DNA of 64,000 nucleotides from Aurifilum marmelostoma (lineage: Eukaryota; Ascomycota; Sordariomycetes; Diaporthales; Cryphonectriaceae), in the NCBI GenBank assembly GCA_027559495.1, contig JAMXSV010000008.1:1860001-1924000 (forward strand). Reading direction: 5' to 3'. Made by a program: the position numbers and the translations under genes. Shown here one piece after another: positions 46,472-57,971 of this stretch (positions within the stretch are counted from its first letter, which is position 1; each line of letters opens with the position of its first letter). The notes below the pieces were generated by a model. It had not been told where the DNA came from and made no database searches. It was given only the letters and a program-made list of their open reading frames with translations.

Positions 46472-49400
46472 TTTTGATAACTCTTATTTAAGTATAGTTT
46501 AGTATACTCCTTCTTAAGCAATATAGAAATATAATATCTTCCTAAACTCTAACTCCCTCTACTATAGGCAGAGCTTAGACTAGCGCTAAGCTGCAGCAAA
46601 CTATTATAGCCCTATAGGCTTGCATTTAGGAACTTAAAGAATCTAGCAATACTTAGGTTAGAGGTCTATAAGATGGATAAGCCTATCCCTTATAAAGGAT
46701 CAAAGGGCACTCTTTAGGCTTTTATTACTTAGTGCAAGGCTTACTTTCTTTACTATCTAGCCTAGTTTATAGATAAGGGAGAGAAGGTAGTCTTTGCAGG
46801 GACTTAGTTGGAAGGCAATGCTCTTGCCTAGTTCGAATCTTCCCTTCGAGACTACCTTAATAATCTAACTATATCTGATAATTATAATAAGGAAACTAAA
46901 GCTATCTTTAACTTATTTAAAGATTTTGAGAAAGCACTTAAGAATGCGTTTAGTAACCCGGATAAGAAGCGCATAGTAGAATGCAGTCTTATAGACCTTA
47001 AGCAGACTAAAGCTACTTTAGATTATGCAGCTAAATTTAGGCAATATGCAGAATAAGTTAGCTAGGAAGATAAAGCATTAATATCCTAGTTCTATAAAGG
47101 ACTAAAGGATAGGGTTAAAGACGAACTTTATAAGATAGACTAACCCGATAATCTAGCAGAATATATTGCAATAGCAGTACAAATCAATAACTATATCTTT
47201 CGAATAATAATAGAAAAAAAACTGCAAGGGTAATAGATAACTATAGAAGTTTAGGGCTCTAGCTAATAGTAGAAGATGCTACTAGCCTTAGCAGAACTAC
47301 TAAGGAAAATAATAGAATTATATAAATATAGTATAAAGCAGCAGCATATATGCTAGCCTAATAGAACTAGATGCTATATATTAATGCAATAACTTCTAAA
47401 CTTAAAGCAAAGGCAATAGAGTATGCTTTAATTGTAGGAAGCTTAGATACTTTGTATAGGAATATTGATAACTATAAAGGAAATAATAGCAATCTATCTA
47501 AGAAGGGATAATAGCTTAGTATTGCTACTCGATAGAAACCTAATTATCTAAATAAAAATATCCTAATAGAGCAAGTAATAGACTTTATCGATTATAAATC
47601 TCTTAGTTGGACTGCGTATTATAATAATGGTTGCGTACTATATCTTTCGGAGAAAGAAGGTTTAGGATAGTTCCCCTAGAAACCTAAGGGACAATAACAA
47701 CTTGCTATTAGAAGCAGGACTTCTATTAAAGAAGAATAATTAGACTATTCCACCAATCCTATAGGTTAGGGATCTAAGGAAGAATAGGATCTAGGAAAAT
47801 TTCCCCTATAGCACTATCTTATATAGCTTATAGATAATAACAAGCATATATCGGATACTATAGCATCCCTAGCCTATAATAAGCGCGATAATAACTTAGA
47901 AAATGTGGACTTTACTCCAGCCCCTATAGAAGAACATACTATAGAGATACTTATTCTTAAAGAAGAAACCCTCTAGGATAGATAGCCTAATATTCTACTC
48001 GAGCCTATTACGCAATAATATATAGATAACTTGAAGGAATTAGTACCAATTACCTGATGCAGCAGCCTTAGTTCCAACTACTAGAATATTAATGTTTAAA
48101 TAGAATACCTTATATATAGAATACCTTTAAAAACCCTCTTTAGGAGCATCCTACTTTAGAATTATAAAGCAGATGAATTAGAGGATTCTAGGATTAATGC
48201 ATTCTATTTTAGATACTACTAATTAGCATAGATCTTATATACCTATTATAGCTATCGAACCTATTTTAAGGAAAAGGTTAAATATAGATAGTTCCTAACT
48301 AGGGAAGAAGGATAACTTATTTAGGCATATAAGGAATCCAAACTATAGTTTAGGGAAGTACTAGAAGAAGAAATACTATAATGCATTTATCAGACTACTA
48401 GAAGATTGCCCTAGGCCTTGCATAGATAAAAAATGCAAATAGTAGCAATATCCAGTAGAATAATGCACTATCTATATGCAGAATAAGGCATACGCCTAGC
48501 ATATATAGCAATGCAATAAGAAGCATTATAAGTATATATAATAATAAGCTAAGGCACTAGCTTAGCAAGCGGCCAAAAAGGCCTTAAAAGGAAAAGATTG
48601 CCTATAAAGGAATAATAGTTAATTAGGACTATAAGGTCCCTATGCATAATAGCAAAAGGAAGCTATATATATATATAGCTTAATATGAATATTAATAACC
48701 GATATTATAGCGCGCTATTAGATAATAGCGCATAAGGGAATTATATATCCCCCCGCATTATTAATATAGCAAAAATACTATAGCAATGAAAAGAGAAGCC
48801 CTATATACTTAATATTGTAGAAGGATAACCCATTGCATATAACTAAAGGGGTAATTAATAAGAAGACTAATTATCTACTTATCTTAAACTAAGGACATAT
48901 AATATTTATTTCTTTTGATATTATAGATATAGCATACTATAATATGATATTAGGACTTCTATAGCTTAAGGAGCATAATCCTCAAATCGATTAGACTACT
49001 AGCTAGATCTCTTAGGAATAAGCTATACTTAATAGGATAATTGCAATTAAAGGCGCAGGACAAGACTTAATTACTAAGGATAGCTAAGATAGGCGCTTAA
49101 ATAAGCACTTACTATATATCTCTAAATTAGCAGGGACTAATGGCTTATAGAGAAGAACTATAAATGCTTTAAACTTATAGATGCAGGTTAGGTATAGATT
49201 AAAAATATAAGTAAATAAAGACTAGTTAGGAAGACTTAGTCTAATATAGAGCAAAAATAATAGATAATTATAATAAAATGCTTAATAGTATCTACTATTC
49301 CTCTAGGAAGCAGAAATAGAGAAAGGACTAACCCTAATACTTGCTAATATACTAGAAGAGTACTATAAGTTTACAAAACTATTTTAAGGAGAATTAGTTA

Positions 49401-52150
49401 TAGGACTACCAGAATATAGTTTATATAATTATAAAATCCTACTTAAGGAAGGAACTTAGCCCAAGTTCTTCCCTATCTATAGACTAGATAAAGCATAACT
49501 CGAAGCACTTAGGGAGTACCTCGACGAAAACCTAAAGAAAGATTATATATAACTATTATAATTACTAGTAGGATACCTAATTCTATTTATACTAAAGAAA
49601 AATAGCAAATTACAACTTTATATAGACTATAGATAGCTTAATAATATTATAATCAAAAATTAATACCTATTACTACTTATTAAGGAACTATAAGATTAAC
49701 TATGAGGCGTATAATAGTTTATAGCATTAGACCTTAAAGAAGCATATAATCTTATTAGGATAAAGGCAGGCAAAGAGTGGAAAATAGCATTTTGCATAAG
49801 ATATAGGCATTATAAATACTTAGTTATGCTATTCGGATTAACTAATGCACCTGCATCTTTCTAGGAAATAATTAATTAGGTACTTAGGGAGCACCTAGAC
49901 ATTTATATTATCGCCTACCTTAATAATATCCTTATCTACTTCTTGGACTTAGCAACTTATAGATAGTATATACGAAAAGTGCTATAAACTCTCTAAGATG
50001 CTAAACTTCTTATTGAACTAAAAAAGAGCTACTTCTATATTTAGAAGGTTAACTACCTTAGATATACAATTAAACCTAGATGCATATATATATAAAAAGA
50101 TAAAATAGAAGCAATTAGGAATTAGCTAATACTTAAGAATATTATAGATATTAGAGCATTCCTTGGATATGCTAACTTCTACTAATAATTTATCTAATAG
50201 TACTCAAAGATTATATAACCTATAATAGAGCTTATAAAAAAAGATAAATCTTTCTATTAGATAGAAAAAGAGCAGCAAGCCTTCGATGCTATTAAGGAAC
50301 AAGTTATATAAGAACCCATTTTAGAGAGAAGCTAACTCTAGCTAAGAATTCGAAGTAGCAACTAATATATTAGACTATGCACTCGGCAGAGAACTTATCT
50401 AATAAGATAATCAGAATAAACTATACTTTATTGCTAACTTCTTAAAGAAGCTAAATAATCTAGAACTATAATATAGAACCCTAGATAAGGAACTTATAGC
50501 TATAATATATACATTCTAGGAATAGCAATACTATCTTATTAAAGCAAAATACCTGATTAAAGTACTTACTAATTATAAGAACCTTATATTATTTATAATA
50601 ACTAAGGTTTTGAATAAGCAATAAGTATAATAGGCAGAATTCCTCTTATAATTCGATATTAAAATTAGCTATATTTAAGGAAAAGAAAATACTAAAGCAA
50701 ATGCTCTTAGTTGATAATCAGATTATATACTAGCATTAGGAATTAAGGAATAGATACTCTTCGATTAGAATAAGAAAGAGAATCTTATATAGAAATAAGA
50801 AATTAACTCAATACTTAGGATTATATACTAGGGCAAGAAACTAGAAGAAATAACTCTATAGAAATAAGAAGAATATATTAGGGATATATATAGCGCACTA
50901 GCATATAGGCACTAAGGAGTTAGGGCTACTTATAAATGAATTAAGCAATATTAGAATCTACTAGGCCTTAGGATATAAATTAAGGAAATTATTTAGAAAT
51001 GCAATAGTTATAAGAAAAATAAAGCAGAAAGATATAAGCCTTATAGACTGCTATAACCTTTATTAATACCTATAACTATTTAGCAATTAATTAGTCTAGA
51101 CTTTATTACTAAGCTACCTATCTTATAAGAACCCTTAACTAAGATGCAATACGATAGCATTCTGGTAGTGGTTTGCAGATTAAGCAAGTATGCTTATTTT
51201 CTCCTCTATAAGGAAAGCAGTATAGCAGAAGAACTTGCATATATATTCCTTAGGACAATTATTGCTAACTATAGCATGCTAGAAGAGATTATCTTAAATA
51301 GAGATAGAAAATTTGTATTATACTTCTAGATATTACTTATAAAGCAACTTAGAGCATACTATAAAATATTAATAGCCTATTATCTATAAATAGATAGGCA
51401 AATAGAATAAATAAACTAAATTGTTAAATAATACCTTAGATACTATATTAATTAGGAATAGAATAACTGGGTTAAACTATTACTATTAGCGCAATTTGCA
51501 TATAATAGCGCAGATATAAGCATAATAAAGACCTTACTATTCTATGCACTCTATAGATATAACCCGATAGCGTACTATAAAGCATTGCTAAGGGCAAATG
51601 CAAAAGCAGCAGAAGAATAAATATAGCGCATTAAGAAGGTTTAGAAAGATATTTAATAAGAACTTTAGTTTATATAAGAATAAATAACTAAATATGCTAA
51701 CTCTAAGAGGATTAGGGGACTAATTCTATAAGAGGGAGATAAGATTTACCTTTTTTAATGAAATATTAAGACAAAAAGATCTAGTAATAAGCTTGATTAT
51801 AAGAAGCTTAGTCTATTTAAGATTTTGCAGAAAATTTTACTAGTTAACTACGAACTTGCACTCTCCTATAGCATAAGAATATATCTAGTTTTCTACATTT
51901 TACTACTCGAGCTAGCTATATAGAATATAAAGATTAATAATAGTATTAAAGTCGAAGATAATAAACTAGAATATAAGATTGGAAAAATCCTTAAGCATAG
52001 AGGATAGAATAATGCACTAGAATATCTAGTCAAATAGAAAGGCTACCCCTTAAGCGAAAATATATAGGAACTTCCCTAAAAAAATATTACTAATGCACTA
52101 AAATAGCTTATATAATACTAGTCTAAGAAAGAATAATTGCAGCAGTAACT
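46472..52150 (+). pseudogene. Gypsy-2 gag-pol, RIP-decayed
   Basis: Same order as in Gypsy-1. Stops are frequent in all frames; both catalytic Asp codons of the RT box read AAT (49922-49927). Slightly more codons are preserved than in Gypsy-1 in the gag start and integrase. Confidence 0.85.
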
Positions 52151-52380
52151 AATTAGCCTATAGAAATATTGGAAATGCAGCTTATTAGTTAAAATACCCT
52201 ACTAGTTAATAAAATAAGCTACTAATTAAGGAAATATTAGTTAAAGATAGTACTAGAAGAAAAAGATGCACTAAGCTAGGCTAAGGGTTAGCGGCTAACT
52301 AAAGATCTAGCTATATCTTCTAGCCTATATTTATCTAGGATACTTAGGTCTAGTAGAGTCTAACTAGCCCTCCCTATAGG

Positions 52381-52735
52381 CTAGCTATTAGAAGGAGGGC
52401 CTTTGGGAGCTAAGGCCTTAGCGCCTCGATTGGTCTCTTTAGCGGCCAGGCGCTTAGCCTCAGCCTCTGCCTCCTCTGCCTCTAGATGCTCCAACTCTCC
52501 CAGATTCGTTAGGCCTCGACGAATAGCCCAAGCTATCTTCTCTCTCTATATCTTCTTCTATTAGCAGAGGCGCATTAACTTCAGCTCGAGGTCTTCGATT
52601 TCGTCCTCCAACTTTTGATGCTAGAAGGAGATATTAAGAAGCTTAGAAGAGTTAGTTAGCTCTAGAACGTTGCATTTGGAATATTGGCGACGCACGCACT
52701 TAGCGCACTAGGAAGAATCCTTAGAAGATATCTAA
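52381..52735 (-). pseudogene. Gypsy-2 antisense accessory frame (Cys motif plus coiled coil), decayed
   Basis: Minus-strand frame in a GC-richer island between the chromodomain and the 3' LTR, readable from about 52735 to the stop at 52383-52381. It begins with CAKCVRRQYSKC (C-x2-C-x6-C), continues into a charged helix (HQKLEDEIEDLELKLMRL), a few TAG/TAA codons, then AWAIRRGLTNLGELEHLEAE with EEAEAEAKRLAAKE, and a Pro/Ala tail. Heptad-like Leu/Glu/Lys spacing indicates a coiled coil, and the Cys spacing suggests metal binding. The stops are explained by single C:G-to-T:A changes (TGG or CAG to TAG). Start codon not visible. Function unknown; opposite strand to gag-pol. Confidence 0.65.
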
Positions 52736-52960
52736 TAAAATTTTAAGCCCTAAGCATTATAGGAAGAATAAGGAATTATAATAATAGCTTTAGAAAGGAT
52801 AATTGAATAAAGGGATTTCTTCTACTTTAACCTATTAAAATAAGAATTAAAAGATTTTAGTTTTGCAATTCTATTTAATATCCTAATTAGGAAGATATAA
52901 TAATATAGCAGAATAATAGCAGGAAAACTTATAAGAAAATCGTTAGGAATAATAATCTAT

Positions 52961-52973
52961 AGGAGGGAGATAA
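52961..52973 (+). other. Gypsy-2 polypurine tract
   Basis: AGGAGGGAGATAA abuts the 3' LTR at the same distance as the 13-nt tract of Gypsy-1. Confidence 0.65.
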
Positions 52974-53504
52974 TATTATAATCTATCCAATATGCAGATT
53001 ATAATAAAGATTGCAGCATAGCATTAAGGCTATACAGAATGGACTATAGAAAGCTGGAAGTCCAATACTTTAGGATAGAACTAGCATAATAAGATTATAT
53101 AAGCTAGGGTTAGGGTTATAAAGGTTGCTTAGTTGAAGAAGTTAATATTAACTCTATTAACTAGTCGAAGGAATCGGTATTAACTCGGTTAGCTAATCGA
53201 AGGATTCGATATCGACTCTAGCCTACCCCTGCTAGGAAAGAACTAATACTATCTATAAAGGACTAAAGAATAGGATATATAAGGATATATTTATTACTAT
53301 TAGATAGATTCAGTATATAGCTCTTTAGTTGTCAATCTAAGTATTACCTCTGATACAAGTAATAGCTTCACTGCTAGTGATATACTGCAGAAGACTTTGA
53401 AAGTTGTTTCCGTATTCTTTGGATTACACTTTGATATTGTTCTTGCCTAACATAAACCCTTTGTGTACTTGTTGTATACCCCGGTTACGGCAGTGCTCAT
53501 TACA
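52974..53504 (+). repeat. Gypsy-2 3' LTR (531 nt)
   Basis: Same length as the 5' LTR. Differences are transitions. Here the 5' part is TA-converted and the last roughly 150 bp (GTTGTATACCCCGGTTACGG and around) are spared, the reverse of the 5' LTR. Confidence 0.92.
53106..53118 (+). repeat. Telomere-like AGGGTTAGGGTTA in Gypsy-2 3' LTR U3
   Basis: Fourth copy, at the matching place in the 3' LTR of Gypsy-2. Confidence 0.85.
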
Positions 53505-53553
53505 CAATAAAACCCTTGTGTACTATTGATACCCCGGTACGGCGGCCATTACA
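53505..53553 (+). repeat. Remainder of Gypsy-1 3' LTR after Gypsy-2
   Basis: 49 nt ending in CATTACA that resemble the last 55 nt of the LTRs but lack several single bases (for example CCCTTGTG for CCCTTTGTG, GGTACGG for GGTTACGG). Together with 45533-45940 this gives about 457 of the 462 nt of the Gypsy-1 LTR. Confidence 0.75.
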
Positions 53554-55795
53554 CCCATCATTTAAGGCAAATAGCATTACGAACTTTATATAATAATTGA
53601 ATAAAGCATTAAACTAGATTCCTATAAAGCTCTTTAATAAATGCCTTTAAGCAATAATTATAGGCAGATTTAAGCAATGCTATTATATTAGGGCAGCAAT
53701 ATATAGTTTATATTTTTAGTAAATATTATTAATAAAGCAATAAATTTAAGCTAAGAGAAAAGCTTAGCATTATACTAAACTAGCTGCTAAATATAGATAT
53801 TGCAAAGCTATTTACTTAATTTAGAATATATCTAACTAAATAATCTAATATATTTTGCTCTAAAAGATTATTACTATAGCAAATCTTATAATATATAAGA
53901 TTTAAGGAGGCTATAAAGTCTTAATTTTTATTAAAGGGCTTATTAGCATTATTATTAATATAATTATTATTAGCTAGCTAATTATTAAATAAATACTAGC
54001 GCCTATATTAAGCTAAAAGCCTATTAGAGCTAGGATTTTATATTTCCTAGCTAATATAGTATCTTTATCTCTAAATAAACTAAATATACTTTATAAAGCC
54101 TTTTGCAATTATAATTAGGCTAAATAGCGCGCTAGCTTATATAAAGAGCTTAGAAATTTTATTTAATTAGAGAGTATTTTAAGCCTAAGAATAGCACTTT
54201 AGATGCTATACTTTAGAAATGCAATATATCTTTAAGAGAAAAGCTTAATAGGAATAGAAAGATTTTAGAATATAAGATTTAAGCAATAATATAAAGATTT
54301 ACTTAATAAAAAGGCATTAATTTTAATAAAATATTTATATTAGTTAGCAAAGTACTAATTTAGAGAATCCTTTTTTATTTAGCAGCAATACTTAATTAGA
54401 AAATTAATTAAATTAATATAATAGCAGCCTTTCTAAATAGCAATTTTAAGGAAGAAGTTTTTATTAAGATACTAGATAGCTTAGCAGAATTTCTAGCTAA
54501 ATATTCTAAAGAAAATACTATTAGATTTAACTTCTTAAAGCTATAAGTTCTTTAAGTAATAAAGTTACTTTATAGCTTTAAGCAATTGCTATAGCAATAG
54601 CAGAAGAAATTAATTAAGTAAACTCCTTAAAATAAGCTTTATTTAGCTTTATAGCAATATAGCAATTCTTATTAATTATTAACTAAAGATTATTATTTAT
54701 AGCTATATTAATAATCTTCTTTTAATAGGCTCTAAATAAATAAGCATTAATTTTATTAAATAAGGCCTTTTAGAAAGATTTAATATTAAGGACTTAGGCT
54801 AGGCAGCTTATTTCTTAAGAGTATTTATTACTAGAAATTGCAATTAATGCTTCCTTAGGCTTGCTTAAGAGGTATATACTAAATAATTGCTTTTAGAAAG
54901 CAGCTATAAAGATATAAAATCCTTATCTATTCTTTTTGCATTAAAATCTCTAGCCCTAGCTAAACTAAACAAATATTAGGCCTTAAATAAAGATATTATA
55001 ATATATTAATTAGGCAATAGCTAATTAATATATTTAATAATCTAAATAAGGCCTAATCTTGCCTTTTTGCTATCTATAATCTTAAGATATAATTATAACC
55101 CCTTTAGTAGAGAATTAGGCTCTTCTTAAATATAGATTTTGCTATTATTAAGATATTAAAAGCTTTGGCCTTAAAATCAGCAATAAGCAATAATAAATGC
55201 TATAAATATACTAAAATAATAAATATTTTAGCTATAAATTAGTTAGCTTAAAAAAGAAGCTTCTTATATCTATTTAGATAAATTTAGATTAAAAAAGAGA
55301 TAAATTTATAAGCTATTTAATATATAATATAATTATATAGATAAGAGATAATATAGTAGTATAGCATTCTAAATAAATAGATTGCATAATAATCTTAATA
55401 ATAAAGGCTAAATATTATACTATTTATAAGAAAATATAAATAGAGCTTTAGATTAGAAACCTCTTTATTAAACTAAGAATTTTATTAGTTCTTATAGTTA
55501 AATGCAATAATTAAGGCGCTATTAAGCTAATAAAAAACCCTAAATTCTATTAGTAAATAGGGTATATTTCCTTTAGAAGAATACTTTATATGCAATAAGA
55601 TATTAGTAGGGCGAATTCTTATTAAATAGATGCTTACTAAAAATTAATTAGCTAATAGCCTAATAAAGCTTTTAAATAGCTATTGCTAGGCAGTAATGCT
55701 AAAAAGGATAAGGCTAGTATAAAATATTAATAGAAAAGTAATAATGCTAGATTATTTAGCTAAATAATATAAAGAAATAGCACCTTATAGGGGTA
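53554..55795 (+). pseudogene. Copia reverse transcriptase/RNase H part, RIP-decayed
   Basis: 3' portion of the copia coding region after the gypsy insertion. The RT block YSFKQLL (from YGLKQSP-like) is at about 54570 and YINNLLLIGS at about 54704-54733, followed by DLGxAAYFLRVFI. RNase H-like sequence is expected after 55000. Stops throughout. Confidence 0.8.
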
Positions 55796-56013
55796 TATTA
55801 ATAAATAAGGCATAATCTTTATAATTATTATAATTATTGCTTTCTTTAAATAATGAGGGCATTAGAGGGCGTTTGATATATATAGACTAAGGGATTTATT
55901 CCTTAACTAATTGAGGCCTTTTTACGATTATTCAAAGATAAATAAACCTCCTCTTCAACCTCTAGATAGCCTAGATAGATGGAATCAAGCTTTATAGTCG
56001 CTCTTTTATAACA
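55796..56013 (+). repeat. Copia right LTR (218 nt)
   Basis: Ends CTCTTTTATAACA directly before GCCAG. Its 3' half is GC-spared (CCTCCTCTTCAACCTCTAG) where the left LTR is TA-converted, and the reverse holds for the 5' half. Confidence 0.92.
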
Positions 56014-56018
56014 GCCAG
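56014..56018. repeat. Target-site duplication GCCAG, right copy
   Basis: Matches 35751-35755. Defines the original insertion of the copia element in unique DNA. Confidence 0.9.
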
Positions 56019-57971
56019 GCCACACAAACACTTCCCAACTTTGTATCCTATGGATTAAAGATGGATTAAAGATGGTTGTGAAGGCTCAAAACATTTGAGA
56101 TGACATCCACAAATTTTGAACAGAAACCGAGAAGGGGAAGGGGCACGTTGATATGTAAGAACGTGACAAATATCTGTCTTGTGCTGTAGTCTGAGACGCG
56201 GAAGGCCTAAATGCATACCTACACCTGACAAGCCACACCAGCCACCTCAACAACACGGGGTATCGATTCGGACGGTCAATTTGATGGATGTACTAATCAT
56301 GATGTTGTTCAGACAGGAAAAAGGCAACGCCTCCAGACCTTTATAGGAAGTTCAGACAGTGTAAGGTCACTGCTGCATGACCAGCTGTAAGATACCCTAT
56401 ACCACGAGCCGGCACCGCAGGACTGAGCACTGCGCCTTAAGTCCGAGAATGCAGTATGCTTATGAAGGCAGGTCAGAGCGCGCAGCCACTTTCGTTCCCA
56501 TGCCAGAAGCTCAGTTCTGTGATGGGTTGTTGAGACGGCATCTCATCATTCTATCTCCACTGTGTCGTCAATGATGCGACTTCTCCCCCTATTCTCCCTG
56601 GTCTGGGAGGAAGGGGAGGATGATGGATCGTGTTCCAGAAAGAAAGGGTGGGTATCGATATCGGGTGGATTATCCGAGGGTGGACTACGGCCTCAGCCCG
56701 CAGCCCAGACTGCTGCATAGTACATGCATCCATGGCTGCTTGACCATCCATGGATGTCATGGTTTGAACAGAGAAGAACGAGAGGCGATATAGCAGTATC
56801 AATCTGGTTTCCTACGGGAAGGCCCCGGAGGAGGGGACCGGGGCCTAGCAAGGACGAATCGGAACCGCAGGCGTCGCAATATCACTATAATATAGCCAGT
56901 CTGTCAGTACTGCACGAAACAAATAAGTCGCTTGATATGCGACTCAGAGGTTATCCCGTTATCATGCAGGAATGAAGAGTCTGGTGCTGGATCTGAGGGA
57001 TCACAATTTTCAACCCACACCCTCCGACGGCGAACCACCATAGGTTCAACGGGCTACCAATAGTATTCCTCTGCCGTGCTTTCGCCCTCAAGCCCAGTGG
57101 GTTCGCTAACTAGCTCCTCGCTCTTCTTTGGCACAGGCTTGGGTTTCCGGCCGTGCCCTCGTTTTGGATTGGCCCCCACCGCTGGCGCTGTAGGCCACTA
57201 AACCCCCTCCAAGCGAAGGACCCCTGACCTGATCCAGAACGGCGTATCTTCGTCTTCCTGACCTTGACTCCGGCAACCCCTTTCATTTTCTCAGCCTCCA
57301 GACGGCAGAGTTTTCTGCTTCTCTTTGTCGTATCTGTCTGTCTGAGAAATTACCGGTCTGTCCCTTCTTTTCATGAACATGTATTCGGAATCAACTCCTT
57401 GGAGGCGGTAGTTCGGGCCTTGTGTGGCCCCCCAGCAGATCGCCTAACGCGTGTACGGGAACCCCAGTCGTGGCCAGTTAGACTGCTAACGAAAAGCGTT
57501 ACAGCGCCTGAGACCAACCCAGCTAGAGGAGACACCCGCCGCGGACCCTAGCGCCACGAACCACCTTCACCCCACCAGAGGTTATCGTTGCGACCTCACC
57601 ACCCACTCAACCTGACCACGCTTGGCGGCCCAACCTCGAAACCGTTCTTCAGACACCTTTGCCCACGGCCGTTGTCTGTCTACCTCTCCAGGCGCTCTCT
57701 GAGCTCCTCTTCCCTGGCCTCTCCTTTCCATCAAGAACGCGCCCGAGTTGAAAAGTCGAAGAGCAGCACTGAACCCTCAAGAGACGTAAAGCGAAACACC
57801 GGTCGACACACCCGGCGGGCCCCTCCTCAGAACGCAGACGCTCGCGGTTGTTTCGGCCTCCACGACCCTCGAGCGCCCATACCAGAGACCTGTTGGTGAT
57901 CTGAAAAGCCTGTCAAACAGAGGCGCCGGACTTTATTCAGATCATCGTCAGGAACAACGACAACGCATCTC
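56019..57971. other. Intergenic, MAPKK upstream region
   Basis: From the transposon border to the MAPKK start. GC returns to normal immediately after the right target duplication. Short frames without domains. The last 400 bp are CT-rich in patches (about 57640-57730), as expected for promoter plus 5' UTR of the MAPKK. Confidence 0.6.

Larger units (their letters stand above)
45941..53504 (+). mobile_element. Gypsy-2: Ty3/gypsy chromovirus inside the Gypsy-1 3' LTR
   Basis: 7,564 bp with equal-length 531-nt LTRs at 45941-46471 and 52974-53504. Internal gag-pol is near-identical to Gypsy-1 apart from transitions up to about 51,735, then diverges. Pol marks: YLNNILIY at 49916-49939 (from YLDD), a 61-codon integrase island at 51144-51329 (VVCRLSKYAYFLLYKESS), and a chromodomain at about 51966-52075 (AxEYLVKxKGYPLSENI). 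Youngest of the three elements by nesting, yet also RIP-inactivated. Confidence 0.9.
38441..53553 (+). mobile_element. Gypsy-1: Ty3/gypsy chromovirus, interrupted by Gypsy-2
   Basis: 5' LTR at 38441-38902, internal region to 45532, 3' LTR split into 45533-45940 and 53505-53553 by Gypsy-2. It sits in the copia integrase. Readable pol blocks are: reverse transcriptase at about 42170-42370 (GAYNFIRIKAG, MLFGLTNAPASF, then YLNNILIYS from YLDDILIYS), RNase H, integrase (VVYRLSKYAYFLPYKESS at about 43590-43650), and a chromodomain at about 44390-44520 (YYIKxKGYLVSENI). Left flank CCCTA and right flank CCCAT are nearly but not exactly a 5-bp duplication. RIP-inactivated. Confidence 0.88.
35756..56013 (+). 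mobile_element. Outer Ty1/copia retrotransposon, RIP-degraded, with two nested gypsy elements
   Basis: Bounded by 218-nt direct LTRs (TG...TA on the left, TA...CA on the right, an original TG...CA changed by transitions) and a perfect GCCAG target duplication. Without the inserted gypsy elements it is about 5.1 kb, a normal copia length. Orientation and family come from decayed but readable motifs: a gag zinc knuckle near 37056, an integrase core near 38240 (IYIDNSIELL from a DNG-EF motif, then NSLAKYSNCIIIEKA from NGxAERSNxTIIEKA), and after the gypsy insertion the reverse transcriptase (YINNLLLIGS from YVDDLLLIGS at about 54704-54733, followed by FNIKDLG and AAYFL). All frames are full of TAG/TAA stops from C-to-T changes. 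Non-functional. Confidence 0.9.
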
